Notes under the pieces: generated by a model
Told to the model about the DNA's origin: nothing
The model's input: only the letters and a program-made list of their open reading frames with translations
Database searches by the model: none
Part shown: piece by piece, positions 10,241 through 21,295 of the stretch
How the letters are laid out: every line of letters begins with the position of its first letter
How positions within the stretch are numbered: the stretch's first letter is position 1
Position numbers and translations under genes: made by a program
Assembly (NCBI GenBank): GCA_033782935.1
Contig: JAWQEG010001537.1
Location: 186,001 to 250,000 of the forward strand
DNA from: Petrolisthes cinctipes
Lineage: Eukaryota > Arthropoda > Malacostraca > Decapoda > Porcellanidae
Direction: 5' to 3'
DNA length: 64,000 bases

Positions 10241-11235
10241 CATCAGACAATATCTGTTCACCTATGTGGCCGTCTAAGCACAGTGGCTAAAAATAATGAT
10301 GGTTCCACCGCAACATAGTGACCAATAATGTAAGGATGACCAAACACAATTTAAAACATATACAATATAGAGCTATAACAAACAACAATTTCCTACACAT
10401 TTATCAATAACATTGTATACGTTTTCAATATTATCTTACAATAATTCCATCTTTTCATAAGGAGAGGAGACACACTGCTGGTGTTTCGGGGTCACACACG
10501 CAATATTCTTCATGTTCATTTTCATGTTAATCTCACCTTACTTTTGTTAATGTTAATCAGCCAAATCATGGATACATAGGGGACTCTAATTACTGCATAT
10601 TGATATAAAAATTAAATTTCACTGCATGCCATTGTCATACAAATACGGTGTTATCTCGTTATCAAACGCTCGGCCTATACAACAATGTCGATTGTATTTA
10701 ATGTGAAGTAATAAATAACATCTGAAAAGCAACGCCATTTTAATCAGATCACACACGGCAGAATGACTGAAAGAATGAACAATGAGTTTGAGGAAAACAC
10801 TGAGCTTCAGGACGAGTCACTATCATCAAAATGAACTTTCAAAAAAAAAAAAAAAAATCGTTCTAGATAATTATACAAAATACATAAGATTAATCACGTT
10901 AAGGAAACAATTTCTGAGGAAGAATCTTGATGTTACAGTAGGCTACACACACACACACACACACTGAATACCTGTGTGTTCACTGGGTGGTATGGAAGTG
11001 CTTCGTTTTAATTGTAATTCTTGAAAGCTTATTAGTATATTCTTTTGTGTCCCTCTTTCATGCAAATATTTGAGGAATTAAAATGCAGTAAAGAAATATA
11101 TTGATGTTTGCAGCCAAACTACTATTGTATAGTATAACCACAGAAAGAGTTGTATATAAGGTTAACATGACACAGTGAGTCAGACCCCTTTTCAATTTTT
11201 CGAAGCATTTCTGTTGGTGCGGGTCTGACCTTGTG
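9903..11235. other. non-coding interval with simple repeats
   Basis: No gene is recognisable. It contains a (GA)n run at about 10187-10234, an A-run near 10843-10857 and a short (CA)n near 10946-10965. The rest is AT-rich unique-looking sequence. Confidence 0.6.
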
Positions 11236-11327
11236 ATAGTTTCAGTGGGCTGTCGTCCAGAAAGGATCCGAACCATATCGCTGCCCCAAACTCAGGTGGG
11301 CTAGAGATTGTGGTGCGCGAGTGTACC
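11236..11327 (-). repeat. right arm of 90-bp dispersed inverted repeat
   Basis: Inverted partner of 9811-9902. Homology stops abruptly outside both arms, which suggests two independent insertions rather than the termini of one 1.5-kb element. Confidence 0.7.
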
Positions 11328-11402
11328 TGTACATCGGTGTTGTAACACAGTCACACGTCTTAGTGAACACCAGGTGAGGTAGAAGCTGTGACATGAACAA
11401 TA

Positions 11403-12125
11403 TTGCCTTGACTCACCTATACACACACTCAGTCATCTAGGAATACACATACACACACACACACACACTCAGTCATCTAGGAACACACACACACTCAGTC
11501 ATCTAGGAACACACACACGTACACACACACACACTCAGTCATCTAGGAACACACACACACACTCAGTCATCAAGGAACACACACACACACACACACTCAG
11601 TCATCTAGGAACATACACACACACACTCAGTCATCTAGGAACACACACACTCAGTCATCTAGGAACACACACACACTCAGTCATCTAAGAACACACACAC
11701 TCAGTCATCTAGGAACACACACACACTCAGTCATCTAGGAACACACACACACTCAGTCATCTAGGAACACACACACACTCAGTCATCTAGGAACACACAC
11801 ACACTCAGTCATCTAGGAACACACGCACACTCAGTCATCTAGGAACACACACACATACACTCAGTCATCTAGGAACACACACACATACTGTCATCTAGGA
11901 ACACACACACACACACTCAGTCATCTAGGAACACACACACACATACACTCTCATTCATCTAGAAACACACACATACATACAGTCATCTAGGAACACACAC
12001 ATACATACAGTCATTTAGAAACATACACATACATACAGTCATCTAGGAACACACACACACTCAGTCATCTAGGAACACACACACACACACACAGTCATCT
12101 AGGAACACATATACACACACATTAG
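11403..12125. repeat. CA-rich minisatellite, unit about 24-40 bp
   Basis: More than 20 tandem units consist of a variable (CA)n block followed by CTCAGTCATCTAGGAA. Variation is mostly in CA-run length, with a few point changes (TTTAGAA, TCATTCATC). Confidence 0.93.
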
Positions 12126-12305
12126 TCTGGTGTTTACAGTTGAGTGCCGTGGAAAGCAATACAGGGAAGCCGATTAAACTTGGACCAATTTATCAACTTT
12201 TATTATTACCAGCCACTGAATTCCAGAGGTCAACCTTCCAACATGATATTATTATTATTATTATTATTATTATTAGGGTGAAAATAATCAGTGGCAGCTC
12301 ATTAA

Positions 12306-12482
12306 GGGGACAGTACAGTATACAATACTTTGTAACATTGTAGCACCTTGAATTCCTCCGTAGTATGCCAGAAAACAGCAGCACCAAAAATAAACAATAA
12401 TAATGATGATGGTCTGTTGTTACTTGGAATAGTTTGGAGGAATAATTAGTTGATCCAGAATTACCAATACTTTACTATCACC
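12306..12482. mobile_element. TTAA-flanked MITE family B, copy 2
   Basis: Flanked by TTAA at 12302-12305 and 12483-12486. Ends are GGGGACAGTA and its inverted counterpart TTTACTATCACC. The interior shares TGAATTCCTCCGTAGTATGCCAG and TTGGAGGAATAATTAGTTG-type sequence with the other copies. A microsatellite-like AATAATAATGATGATGG lies inside. There is no coding capacity. Confidence 0.75.
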
Positions 12483-12547
12483 TTAATTCAACGTTATATA
12501 ATATTTTGACCCGTTGAAATACTTGATACTAAAAGTAATGTGACAAA

Positions 12548-12710
<163 letters not shown>

Positions 12711-12779
12711 GGAAGGAAACCCTCTTTAATACAGGTTTTGTTGAAGATAACTGCGAGCTCTGCGCTGTTTGTAGCAAAA

Positions 12780-14377
12780 AGAAGAAAGATTGTTCTTACA
12801 TCAATCTGACAGACTATCAACCTACCCCTGAAGAAGATGAGATTCTCCAACTTGGGCTTAATTGCCATGTTGTCGAGAAACCCAAGGAAATGGATAAGAG
12901 GATTGAGATCGAATCACTACTTGATTCCATCTTTTTACTTGATAACCAGGGAACTGTCACCACCACGGAGGAACTACAACCCCTTCTACTCGCTGAGGCC
13001 CTGCAGGATCGTGGCAACTACCGTAGCCACATTCTCACCCCAAGACTGAGACATGCTGCTAGAGAGCTTCGACAGAGAGAAGGAATAGTCATCCGGAGGG
13101 CTGACAAGACTGCTGCCTTTGTCCTCATCAGCCAAGAAGAATACCTCACCAAATTGGACAATATACTCCACGACACCCAGAAATTTCAACGAGTGACTAG
13201 AAACCCGATAGAAGACATTAAGAGGGAGGTGAACACCATTATTAGCACTATCAATGCTGTCAGAGGTGCTACTCATCTACCTAAGATTAGTGGTGACTTT
13301 GATGCTGGCTATATCTATGGCAATGTCAAAACCCACAAACCTGAAAACCCTCTTAGACCCATTATCAGCCAATGCCCAACTCCGACATACAAACTGGCGA
13401 AGACCTTAAACCGTATCCTGACCCCTTTTGTCCCAGACCAGTACTGCCTGAAATCATCAACAGACTTTCTACAATCAATCACTACTGCTCCTCATGCAGG
13501 TGTAGTGGCTTCGTTGGATGTGGAGAGTCTCTTCACTAATGTTCCCGTGGATGAGACCATCAACCTACTGCTGGACCACATCTACAGGAGTGAGAACACC
13601 CCACAGCTGGATATACCTGAGAACTCACTACGTAGACTTCTCCAGGTGTGTACCAAGGAGGCCCCATTCCGTGACCAGCGAGGCAACCTGTGGAAACAGA
13701 TTGATGGTGTTGCCATGGGGTCCCCACTCGGGGTCCTCTTTGCCAATACATACATGGGGTTTGTTGAGCAGAGAGTGTTCCAGCGTATTCCACACCCTAT
13801 AGCCTACCACCGTTATATTGATGACACCTTTGTGGTTGCTGAGACACAAGTCTTACTAGACTCAGTCAGACATACCTTTGAAGAATGTTCAGTTCTCAGG
13901 TTTACCTGTGAACTTTCCCGTGAGAACACAATACCTTTTCTTGATGTGAAGGTCACACAGACTCAGGATCGATTTTCTACTACAGTCTACCGTAAACCTA
14001 CCAACATTGACCTCTGTCTGAATGGTGATAGTGAATGCCCAACAAGGTTTAAGTCTACAGTGGTGACTGCATACGTCAAACGGGCCCTTACGCACTGTTC
14101 AACGTGGAATACTGTTCGCCAAGAACTCGATTTCGTGGCCCAACAGCTGGTGGATAATGGCTACTCTAATAAAGATATCCAACGTTTGACCAGACGCACC
14201 ATGGACCAGTGGTACACCCAGGAGGACAGACCTGATGATGGTAGAAAGAAAATAAAGTTATTTTACAGAAATTTTATGCATAAGAATTATCAACAAGATG
14301 AAGCTGCTCTTCGGAACATAATTAATAACCATGTTGCAGTAACGAACCCTGAGTCTGTGATTGATCTAATCATCTAA
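12780..14377 (+). pseudogene. Penelope-like reverse transcriptase
   Basis: The real coding similarity starts near 12790 (INLTDYQPTPEEDEILQLGL). Upstream in-frame residues come from an inverted fragment and a Leu-coding microsatellite. Recognisable blocks are IRRADKTAAFV, GYIYGNVKTHKP, RPIISQCPTPTYKLAK, the first catalytic Asp in VASLDVESLFTNVP, GVAMGSPLG, the YIDD box in RYIDDTFVV (about 13810-13830) and FLDVKV. All active-site aspartates are present. The frame stays open for about 530 codons and stops at 14377. The endonuclease continues in another frame, so a small indel near 14365 breaks the original single ORF. Confidence 0.9.
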
Positions 14378-14880
14378 TACAAGAACAAGAAGACGTCCCA
14401 GTTGCTGATGAAAAACTCTCCTCGGACCCTTTGAAGAGGCATAGGGTGGTCTACCAAATTATATGCCCAGCGAATGGATGCAGCCATTCTTACGTTGGTA
14501 TGACCACTACTCGTCTTTCGAAGAGGTTATCTGTTCACCTGAAGGAGGGTAACTTCTACCAGCACTATGTGAGCGCCCATGGTAACCTACTGAGACCGCA
14601 ACTACTACAATGCACATCAATTATTGATACTGACGATGACAGTCGTCGACTAAGGTTGAGAGAAGCTCTACATATTTTGAAATTAAAACCTTCTCTCAAC
14701 GTTACTCAAGAGACTCTTTTACTACCTACTAACATCAGGCGAAACCGACCCACACCCACTCAAGACCCGGTAGCTGTAGGTATCCCTGTAAGACCACCAG
14801 AAAACCCAGCTAACCCAGACCCAGATCTCCCAATCAGGCGCTCCGCCAGGCTACAACAACGTGGGTCAAGCCAGAGGTGA
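14378..14880 (+). pseudogene. GIY-YIG endonuclease domain of the Penelope-like element
   Basis: In the frame entered just after the RT stop (LIQEQEDVPVADEK), the sequence reads VVYQIICPANGC, then SYVGMTTTRLSKRL, HLKEG and a downstream LREALHILKLKPSLN. VVY and YVG correspond to the GIY and YIG motifs; the spacing and following Arg fit the family. This domain nicks target DNA in Penelope elements. The tail is Pro-rich and ends in a basic stretch. The break from the RT frame makes it a pseudogene fragment. Confidence 0.85.
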
Positions 14881-14922
14881 CACGGGATCAAGCGGGACTG
14901 CTAACAGCCAATCAGGGCGCAG

Positions 14923-15031
14923 TATTATTATTGTTGTTATTATTATTATTGTAATCATTATTATTGTTATTATTATTATTATTGCTGTTGTTGTAACTAT
15001 TAGTATTATTATTATTATTATTATTATCAGG
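14923..15031. repeat. ATT-rich microsatellite block between duplicated 30-bp segments
   Basis: Degenerate (TTA/TTG)n sequence lies between two copies of GGACTGCTAACAGCCAATCAGGGCGCAGTA-type sequence (about 14894-14923 and 15055-15085). A third partial copy of ATCAGGGCGCAGTA starts near 15027. This is 3' non-coding sequence of the Penelope-like element. Confidence 0.8.
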
Positions 15032-15146
15032 GCGCAGTACGCACATAATCCAGCAGGACTGCTAACAGCCAATCAGGGCGCAGTATGCACAGCAGTACAT
15101 TTACTCAGGGACTATAAATATATCTGTTACCTGTAAGACACTCATT

Positions 15147-15185
15147 CCTTTGAGAATGGCTTTTAGAGAAAGCCGAAACGTCAGG
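15147..15185 (+). ncRNA. hammerhead-ribozyme-like hairpin, degenerate core
   Basis: CCTTTGAGAAT is followed by the stem GGCTTT-TAGAG-AAAGCC, then GAAACGTC and AGG. A helix followed by GAAAC and GTC is the layout of hammerhead ribozymes known in Penelope-like element terminal repeats. The expected CTGATGA box is replaced by CTTTGAGA, so cleavage activity is unlikely unless the true core tolerates it. The assignment is by pattern and position only. Confidence 0.4.
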
Positions 15186-15311
15186 CCAATAAACTCTCTT
15201 GGTAATTTGCTTTTCCATCTCCCCAGCAATATTAAGAAAATTATTCGTAAATTAGAAAAGATTTGCTACAAAATAAACAGCGCAGAGCTCGCAGTTATCT
15301 TCAACAAAACC

Positions 15312-15312
15312 T

Positions 15313-15364
<52 letters not shown>
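15312..15364. repeat. (ATT)n microsatellite
   Basis: About 17 ATT triplets at the right edge of the Penelope-like element. Confidence 0.95.
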
Positions 15365-15639
15365 GAGATAAATGGGTAGAGTCAGAATTGTATTGACTGA
15401 CTGAATATAAAAGAGTGTTATATTATATTAAAAAAGGCTGCTTCAGATGTTCATGATTGTCTCGGTGTCAACCAGAAAAAGACGATACAAATTAATCTAA
15501 AAGTTGGAAACTGGTTGGCCGAGGTAAGGAACTTTTGGGCGGTAGTGTATATACATAAATGGTAGGCATGGATATTTAACAATATATTAGGGCTTTGTCG
15601 TAGATATTATCGTAATTTATTATGTAATTTGTATTTTTT

Positions 15640-16050
15640 GGAGGGGGTGGCAGAGTGGATACGGCGACGGACTGCCAATGTTATGGACCCAGGCTGGAGT
15701 CCACGAGAAGCGGTTTGTTTGTTTTGTTTTTTTCCGAGGTGATCTGATGGTTGTTGCTGTCCGTCAAGTATCCTGGCTACGCCGACACGTCAACAAAATA
15801 TCCCTTACATCGTCGTCAACTCATAACATAGAACCATATTTCTAGATGCTGTGAGTGACGATGTGAGTGACCTGATAGTGACGTGTATAAATAAGGTGTG
15901 GTCATCTAGTGGGACACAAGAGAAGCTACCAACACCATGAAGCTCCACTGTCTCATCTAGTGTAACACTCGATAATCTCGGGGCCTCACAAGAGTCACGG
16001 GCTACTGACACCATACAGTGCCGAGGTTCACGTATTAAAAAAAAAAAAAA
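15640..16050 (+). mobile_element. tRNA-derived SINE, about 410 bp, with poly(A) tail
   Basis: The head has an A box TGGCAGAGTGG (15648-15658) and a B box GGCTGGAGTCC (15692-15702), spaced as in tRNA-Leu/Ser-type promoters. A body of about 330 bp without long ORFs follows, ending in a 14-nt A run at 16037-16050. This arrangement is that of a SINE. No convincing target duplication was found. It is not counted as a tRNA gene because no cloverleaf can be folded beyond the internal promoter. Confidence 0.6.
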
Positions 16051-16640
16051 TCAATAGAATTATTCATTTTATTGTCAAATAATTAGTATCAAAGGTCCTG
16101 TGTGTTGCTAGTAAAGAAAATCTGACTTAATAATAATCAGGATTAAGGGAAGCAGACAGCAGCTGTAGTGTTGATTCCTACCGGCCGTTAGAGGCGCCAC
16201 CGTCCCAGCCAGCCAGATTGGCAACAGGAAAATAACATTGAGTGGTGTGTCGTTCTCCAGTACTAGAATCCTTGGTCATGTTGGTCTTACCTCACACATT
16301 GAAGCTCCACACTTGGCAGTGTCAAGGTGTGGTTACTCACATTCTCCTTATATTCTTCTACGTATAATGTAAGTACTTTGAGTTTTAATTAGAGATTGCT
16401 GCTCCGGTGTACTTGTAGATTATTTAACTTGTGTTTTATACTTTGGGGTCCTTATGGTTTTGGGTATAATGTTATTGGAACAGAAACTCATTTAGGCTAC
16501 ATGTATTACACAGTGACCAATTCCGGTGATGGTATACAGGCCTGGTTGGTACTTTAGTTACAAGTAGAGATGAAGGTTGTTTTAGGTTTGGTGTTTACAT
16601 TGTGTTGAGAGGTTGATTAAAGTTATCGATATTATGGAAC
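16051..16640. other. non-coding interval
   Basis: No gene is recognised. A short GC-richer stretch (about 16180-16330) could be host promoter or exon sequence but has no supported reading frame. Confidence 0.4.
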
Positions 16641-16838
16641 ACATTGATTGATTGATATTAGGCCCAGCATCAGCGAGGTTATATAGCGCCAGGAGAAGGT
16701 GATAGAGAGGTGAGACAGCAAGCAAGAAGGAAATAGAAAGATAAGATGGACCGTTGAAGAACTGAAAGTAAGTGGCTGGAGCCGAAGGGGCGCCAAAACC
16801 CTTAAAGTATTGTCCACATCACTACGGCATTATGGAAG
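16641..16838 (-). mobile_element. LINE 3' stub (dispersed repeat D), copy 1
   Basis: It begins (plus strand) TTGATTGATTGATATTAGG and contains AGCGAGGTTATATAGCGCCAGG, GATAGAGAGGTGAGACAGCAAGCAAG and GGGGCCGAAGGGGCGCC. The same sequence occurs at 42455-42592 and 43105-43290. The first about 60 bp resemble the 3' end of the I-type LINE at 47768. The simplest reading is a 5'-truncated LINE 3' UTR whose (TCAA)n tail is at 16641. Confidence 0.65.
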
Positions 16839-17171
16839 AGGTGACTGCTTATGACCTTCCATATTTAAAAAACACATCTGATTAATGTTTTATACTCTAT
16901 ATATATAATAGTAATGCAATTGTTATTCTCACTATTTCTACTAAAGTGCAGCTGACGAGTTTCATAGAAAGAATTTGGCGAGTTATTTTTTTTTAACTTT
17001 ACAGTTTTATTTTTTCCTGAGTGTAAGAATCTCATTGAAATATTATAAACTTAAATCACTAAAATACATTACGGTCATTATATATTTTATTAATATATCA
17101 ATCTAGGATCATGTAGATATTGTAATGTTTGTCATCCATTCAGAAGGGTTTAATATTTATCTTTTTGTTAC

Positions 17172-18310
17172 AGACGTGTACAATGGATGGCGCTGTGTGT
17201 TACAATACCAGAGACAATACAGTAGTACATCATTGTCTATCAAGTAGCCTAGTGCAGCCTCAAGATGAGTGTTGGTGGTTGTGGTGGTGTTGTGTCCGTG
17301 AACGACAAACCAGTGTTAATGTCACCAAGGGAGTGTTGGTGGTTGTGGTGGTGTTGTGTCCGTGAACATCAAACCAGTTTTAACGTCACCAAGGGAGTGT
17401 TGGTGGTTGTGTTGTGTCCGTGAACGACTAACCAGTGTTAATGTCACCAAGGGAGTGTTGATGGTTGTGGTGGTGTTGTGTCCGTGAACGACAAACCAGT
17501 GTTAATGTCACCAAGATGAGTGTTGGTGGTTGTGGTGGTGTTGTGTCCGTGAACGACTAACCAGTGTTAATGTCACCAAGGGATTGTTGGTGGTTGTGGT
17601 GGTATTGTGTCCGTGAACGACAAACCAGTGTTAATGTCACCAAGGAAGTGTTGGTGGTTGAGGTGGTGTTGTGTCCGTGAACGACAAACCAGTGTTAATG
17701 TCACCAAGGGATTGTTGGTGGTTGTGGTGGTATTGTGTCCGTGAACGACAAACCAGTGTTAATGTCACCAAGGGAGTGTTGGTGTTGTGTCCGTGAACGA
17801 CAAACCAGTGTTAATGTCACCAAGGAAGTGTTGGTGGTTGTGGTGGTGTTGTGTCCGTGAACGACAAACCAGTGTTAATGTCACCAAGGGATTGTTGGTG
17901 GTTGTGGTGGTATTGTGTCCGTGAACGACAAACCAGTGTTAATGTCACCAAGGGAGTGTTGGTGTTGTGTCCGTGAACGACAAACCAGTGTTAATGTCAC
18001 CAAGGGAGTGTTGGTGGTTGCGGTGGTGTTGTGTCCGTGAACCACAAACCAGTGTTAATGTCACCAAGGGAGTGTTGGTGGTTGTGGTGGTGTTGTGTCC
18101 GTGAACGACAAACCAGTGTTAATGTCACCAAGGGAGTGTTGGTGGTTGTGGTGGTGTTGTGTCCGTGAACGACAAACCAGTGTTAATGTCACCAAGGGAT
18201 TGTTGGTGGTTGTGGTGGTGTTGTGTCCGTGAACGACAAACCAGTGTTAATGTCACCAAGAGAACATAAGGTTACAGTGGCTTGTCCAGCAAAACTCTTC
18301 TTGTCATTAA
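17172..18310 (+). other. possible exon containing a minisatellite
   Basis: The interval is bounded by a good acceptor (TTTTTGTTACAG, ending 17172) and a near-consensus donor (ATTAAG/GTAAGG at 18310/18311). The reading frame from ATG at 17183 closes within the second repeat unit, so if transcribed this is more likely untranslated or long non-coding RNA. The splice signals alone do not prove transcription. Confidence 0.25.
17269..18262. repeat. 64-bp minisatellite
   Basis: About 16 tandem units of period about 64 bp contain GTGTTGGTGGTTGTGGTGG, TTGTGTCCGTGAACGACAAA and CCAGTGTTAATGTCACCAAG. Some units lack the GGTGGTT block and are correspondingly shorter. Identity between units is high, mostly one or two differences. 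Confidence 0.95.
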
Positions 18311-18347
18311 GGTAAGGATTCATACCATGTTGTGTATATTATATTAA

Positions 18348-18530
18348 GGGATTAGCATTTTATGGGATAGTATATATAGGACACTTGTGGTTCATTGGAG
18401 CACTTTGATTCCTCCGAAGTATGCCAGGAATCAGATTCATGCTAACGAAAGTAATGGTGGTTTGTTTTTGCTTGGAATAGTTTGAGGGAATAATTTGCTC
18501 CATATTTACCAACACTATAATACTCCCTCA
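18348..18530. mobile_element. TTAA-flanked MITE family B, copy 3
   Basis: TTAA at 18344-18347 and 18531-18534. The interior shares TTTGATTCCTCCGAAGTATG, GCTTGGAATAGTTTG and AATAATTTGCTCCATA with the other copies. About 20 bp near the left end appears duplicated, making it slightly longer. Confidence 0.72.
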
Positions 18531-18583
18531 TTAACCTTTTCACTATCTTCCATCAGAGGAGTTGCCCTGCGTGTTTAACATAA

Positions 18584-18755
18584 GTATAGATATTATACAT
18601 CTTGTTATTATTATTATATCATTGTAACACAGGGCCGTAACATAAGTATAGATATTATGGATCTTGTTATTATTATATCATTGTAACACAGGGCCGTAAC
18701 ATAAGCATAGATATTATGCATCTTGTTATTATTATATCATTGTAACACAGGGCAG
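18584..18755. repeat. three-copy tandem repeat, unit about 60 bp
   Basis: Three successive copies contain ATAGATATTAT, ATCTTGTTATTATTATATC and ATTGTAACACAGGGC. They lie between two MITE B copies. Confidence 0.85.
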
Positions 18756-18967
18756 TAACTCTAATAGAATCACAATTGTTACGCTCTATGAAGAAAATAA
18801 TGGATATTAATAAATAGTCTCATCATTTGAAAGTAGATTTACAGAAAACTCTGTCTGTATTTTGCTTATGACATTATACGAATACTTGTTATCTTAGGAA
18901 TGTGTTGACAAGTACGACAAATGTTCGTTGCTCTTACTCCCATTTAGTTTATTGATATGTAGCTTAA

Positions 18968-19120
18968 GGGAATAGTATACTTTTGGTTCATTAAAGTGTA
19001 TTGATTCCTTAAAAGTATGTCAGGAAACACGACCAGATTGACAAAAATAATGGTGACCTGTTGCTTGAAATAGTTTGGAGGAATAATTTGCTCCATAATT
19101 ACCAACACTGTACTACCTCC
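18968..19120. mobile_element. TTAA-flanked MITE family B, copy 4
   Basis: TTAA at 18964-18967 and 19121-19124. Termini are GGGAATAGTATAC and GTACTACCTCC. At 153 bp this is the shortest copy and gives the clearest view of the terminal inverted repeat. Confidence 0.78.
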
Positions 19121-19124
19121 TTAA

Positions 19125-19741
19125 TGTTGAAATATAAATGGTGCTGCCTAGTTATTACTTATAAAGTGTTTACTCCTTCTTTCTATTTTGAAGTACCAAC
19201 GTAATATTAAAGTTTTAACTTTGAAGTCTACTCCCATTTTATACAGCTTACTGTAGGACAGCACCACATATGTTAAAGGAACACTACACAACTGCGTTGA
19301 CATAATTTGTCCGAAAACCGTCGTATGAAAGTAATTACTGTACATATTTCACAATATCATTTGCATAATTTAATTTGTTTTTACATATGCAAAATATTTT
19401 CGTTACAGCAGTTTTTCTATAGTAACAACTGGTATAATATTTTACATATGGTAACTTACAAACCTTCACACGAGAACAAATGAGGTCGTTGTATAAGTAT
19501 ATGCAACTTACACCTTTGGTACGTAACTGAAGATAAAGTAAGAGGAGACAGAGAAGGCATTGACGTCAGTTGTTGTCATAATAAATATGACAGTTTCTTT
19601 GTAGTCAAAATTTCCGTTTTGTATACGAGCTCGTCTCAGCCTGAGTCAAAAGGCAAAAACTAAATGTTTCACCGGGAAATGCAGGATACTTTTGTCAGAT
19701 ACTGAACATATTATTATTATTGTTGTTATTATTATTATTCA

Positions 19742-19778
<37 letters not shown>

Positions 19779-19929
19779 ATTATTATTCATATTATTATTA
19801 TCATTATTATTATTATTATTATTATACTGTAATGCCTTACATTAATTTAGCAGGAATAACAGATTTACCGTATGTATGAACAGAGTTGTACAGTATACTA
19901 AATAATTTTCTTATCAGGTATATCAGACT
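19125..19929. other. non-coding AT-rich interval with (TTA)n tract
   Basis: No gene is seen. A long imperfect (ATT)n microsatellite with CAT interruptions spans about 19709-19825. Confidence 0.7.
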
Positions 19930-20490
19930 TTCCGTATATGTATGACCATAGTGAGGAGAGAGGTAAGGAACGGGGGGATTGAGGGACAGAATTGGCCAGA
20001 GGGATTGAGGAAAGAGGTGGTGAGTGGTATATGCATGACAGTAGAAGCTATAAACGTTGGTGGTGGATGAGGTGAAGAGAATTTGTCGAATGTTTTAGAT
20101 GTTGTGTGAATGTGTGTGTTGTAGCAGAAAGCCATTTTAAGAGGTGGGGTGGAGTAGTGTGGGTCTGGATGGGATAGTATGATGTGGGAAGGGATGGAGG
20201 AGTGATAATTATGGGCTGGTACGGATGAAAAGTGCTGGTGTCCAGAAGGGAGTGGACGGGCATGGATGGAATGGTACAAGGGTGCAAACCAAAATGGGAA
20301 GAATGGAAATGAGAAAGTTTTGGGAATAGCTGAACGACAGTTTGGGAAGACTTGAAAGGAGATATATATAATAGTGTTGGGGGATATGAATGAAAAGGTT
20401 GGAAGTGAGAACGATGAATTTCTGGAATTCATATCAAATACTTTCTTTGAGCACAAGGTGATCCACAGAAGGAAGAAAGGAAGGCAGGGA
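19930..20490 (+). pseudogene. RTE-like LINE endonuclease fragment
   Basis: A decayed partial copy of the family at 21296-24385. The open piece at 20374-20490 reads LGDMNEKVGSENDEFLEF and FFEHKVIHRR, matching MGDMNGK and FFQHKVIHR in the longer copy (about 21735-21890). Upstream sequence has the same G/A-rich composition but many stops. A (GA)n run (about 20496-20534) interrupts the coding sequence right after the motif. Confidence 0.65.
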
Positions 20491-20493
20491 TGG

Positions 20494-20534
<41 letters not shown>

Positions 20535-20539
<5 letters not shown>

Positions 20540-21120
20540 ATGCTTGTTACTGTAGTCAATGGAATTACAACTAATGAAATGAAGAAAGGGAACCTCACTC
20601 CAATCCCTCAATGGATGTTTGCCCAGAAAAGAATAATGAAAACAAATGACGAATTAATTTACTATGTATATTATTACGATCACCAAATTAAAAATTAATT
20701 AGCCATTTAACAAAAGTTAACCCATTATTCCATTTATAATTACAATATTTTACAATTGCGCAGTCGCAGTATCGTAACCAATGAGGTTGTGATATGTGCT
20801 GCTGCACAGAGCAACATCTGTCGGTATTGGGAAGAGCAACAATCTCGGTGACCTATCCCTCCCTAGGAAGGGTAGGTAAGTCTTACCCCGCCTCCAAGCG
20901 GTCACCTCGGGGGTACACCTCCTTATTTTATCTTCATTTTATCCATTCAGGAGGTGGTGCCAAAGGGGAAGGCGGTGTGAGGGTGAGTCCTAGCTGACCC
21001 CACATATAGGTTTTAAGGTTTTTATTGTATTTTAGTGTTTTAAGATTTTATTTCTTTTATTGCGTGTTTCTATATTTTGTAATAATTTTTTCAATTTGTG
21101 ACCGTGTTTTTAGCTTTTGA
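20535..21120. other. non-coding interval, probable LINE 5' region at its end
   Basis: No gene is recognised. The GC-richer sequence from about 20800 to 21240, with a short open stretch, precedes the RTE-like ORF and may be its 5' UTR. Confidence 0.4.
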
Positions 21121-21295
21121 CAATGCCGACGGCCCGTGTCCCTCCGGGAATGAGCACTGCATTGGCCTTGCCAGCCATCAGTGGCCCCCCCAATGGGGGA
21201 GTGGACAGCTATGGCTACTGGCGGGGGGGAGTCTCCGCGCTGCCCTGTAGAGGGAGGGGGGAAGAGAGATAGTATGAGAGTGGTAACTGAATGGA

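Larger units (their letters stand above)
12718..15317 (+). mobile_element. Penelope-like element with rearranged ends
   Basis: The unit contains a Penelope-type reverse transcriptase followed by a GIY-YIG endonuclease. Its first about 55 bp (12727-12783) are an inverted copy of 15262-15315 near the right edge. That right segment reads forward as RKLEKICYKINSAELAV, which resembles the N-terminal coding part of such elements. This fits the known tendency of Penelope elements to integrate as partial tandems with an inverted 5' fragment. Both edges abut (TTA)n tracts. No clean target duplication can be read through the microsatellites. Confidence 0.8.

Noticed and set aside
11403..12125. Regularly spaced short repeats resembling a CRISPR array
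   Set aside because: The spacers are variable CA runs and not unique sequence; eukaryotic minisatellite. The same applies to 17269-18262 and 24686-25440.
15640..15715. tRNA gene
   Set aside because: Only the internal promoter boxes fit; acceptor and anticodon stems do not pair and a SINE body with poly(A) follows.
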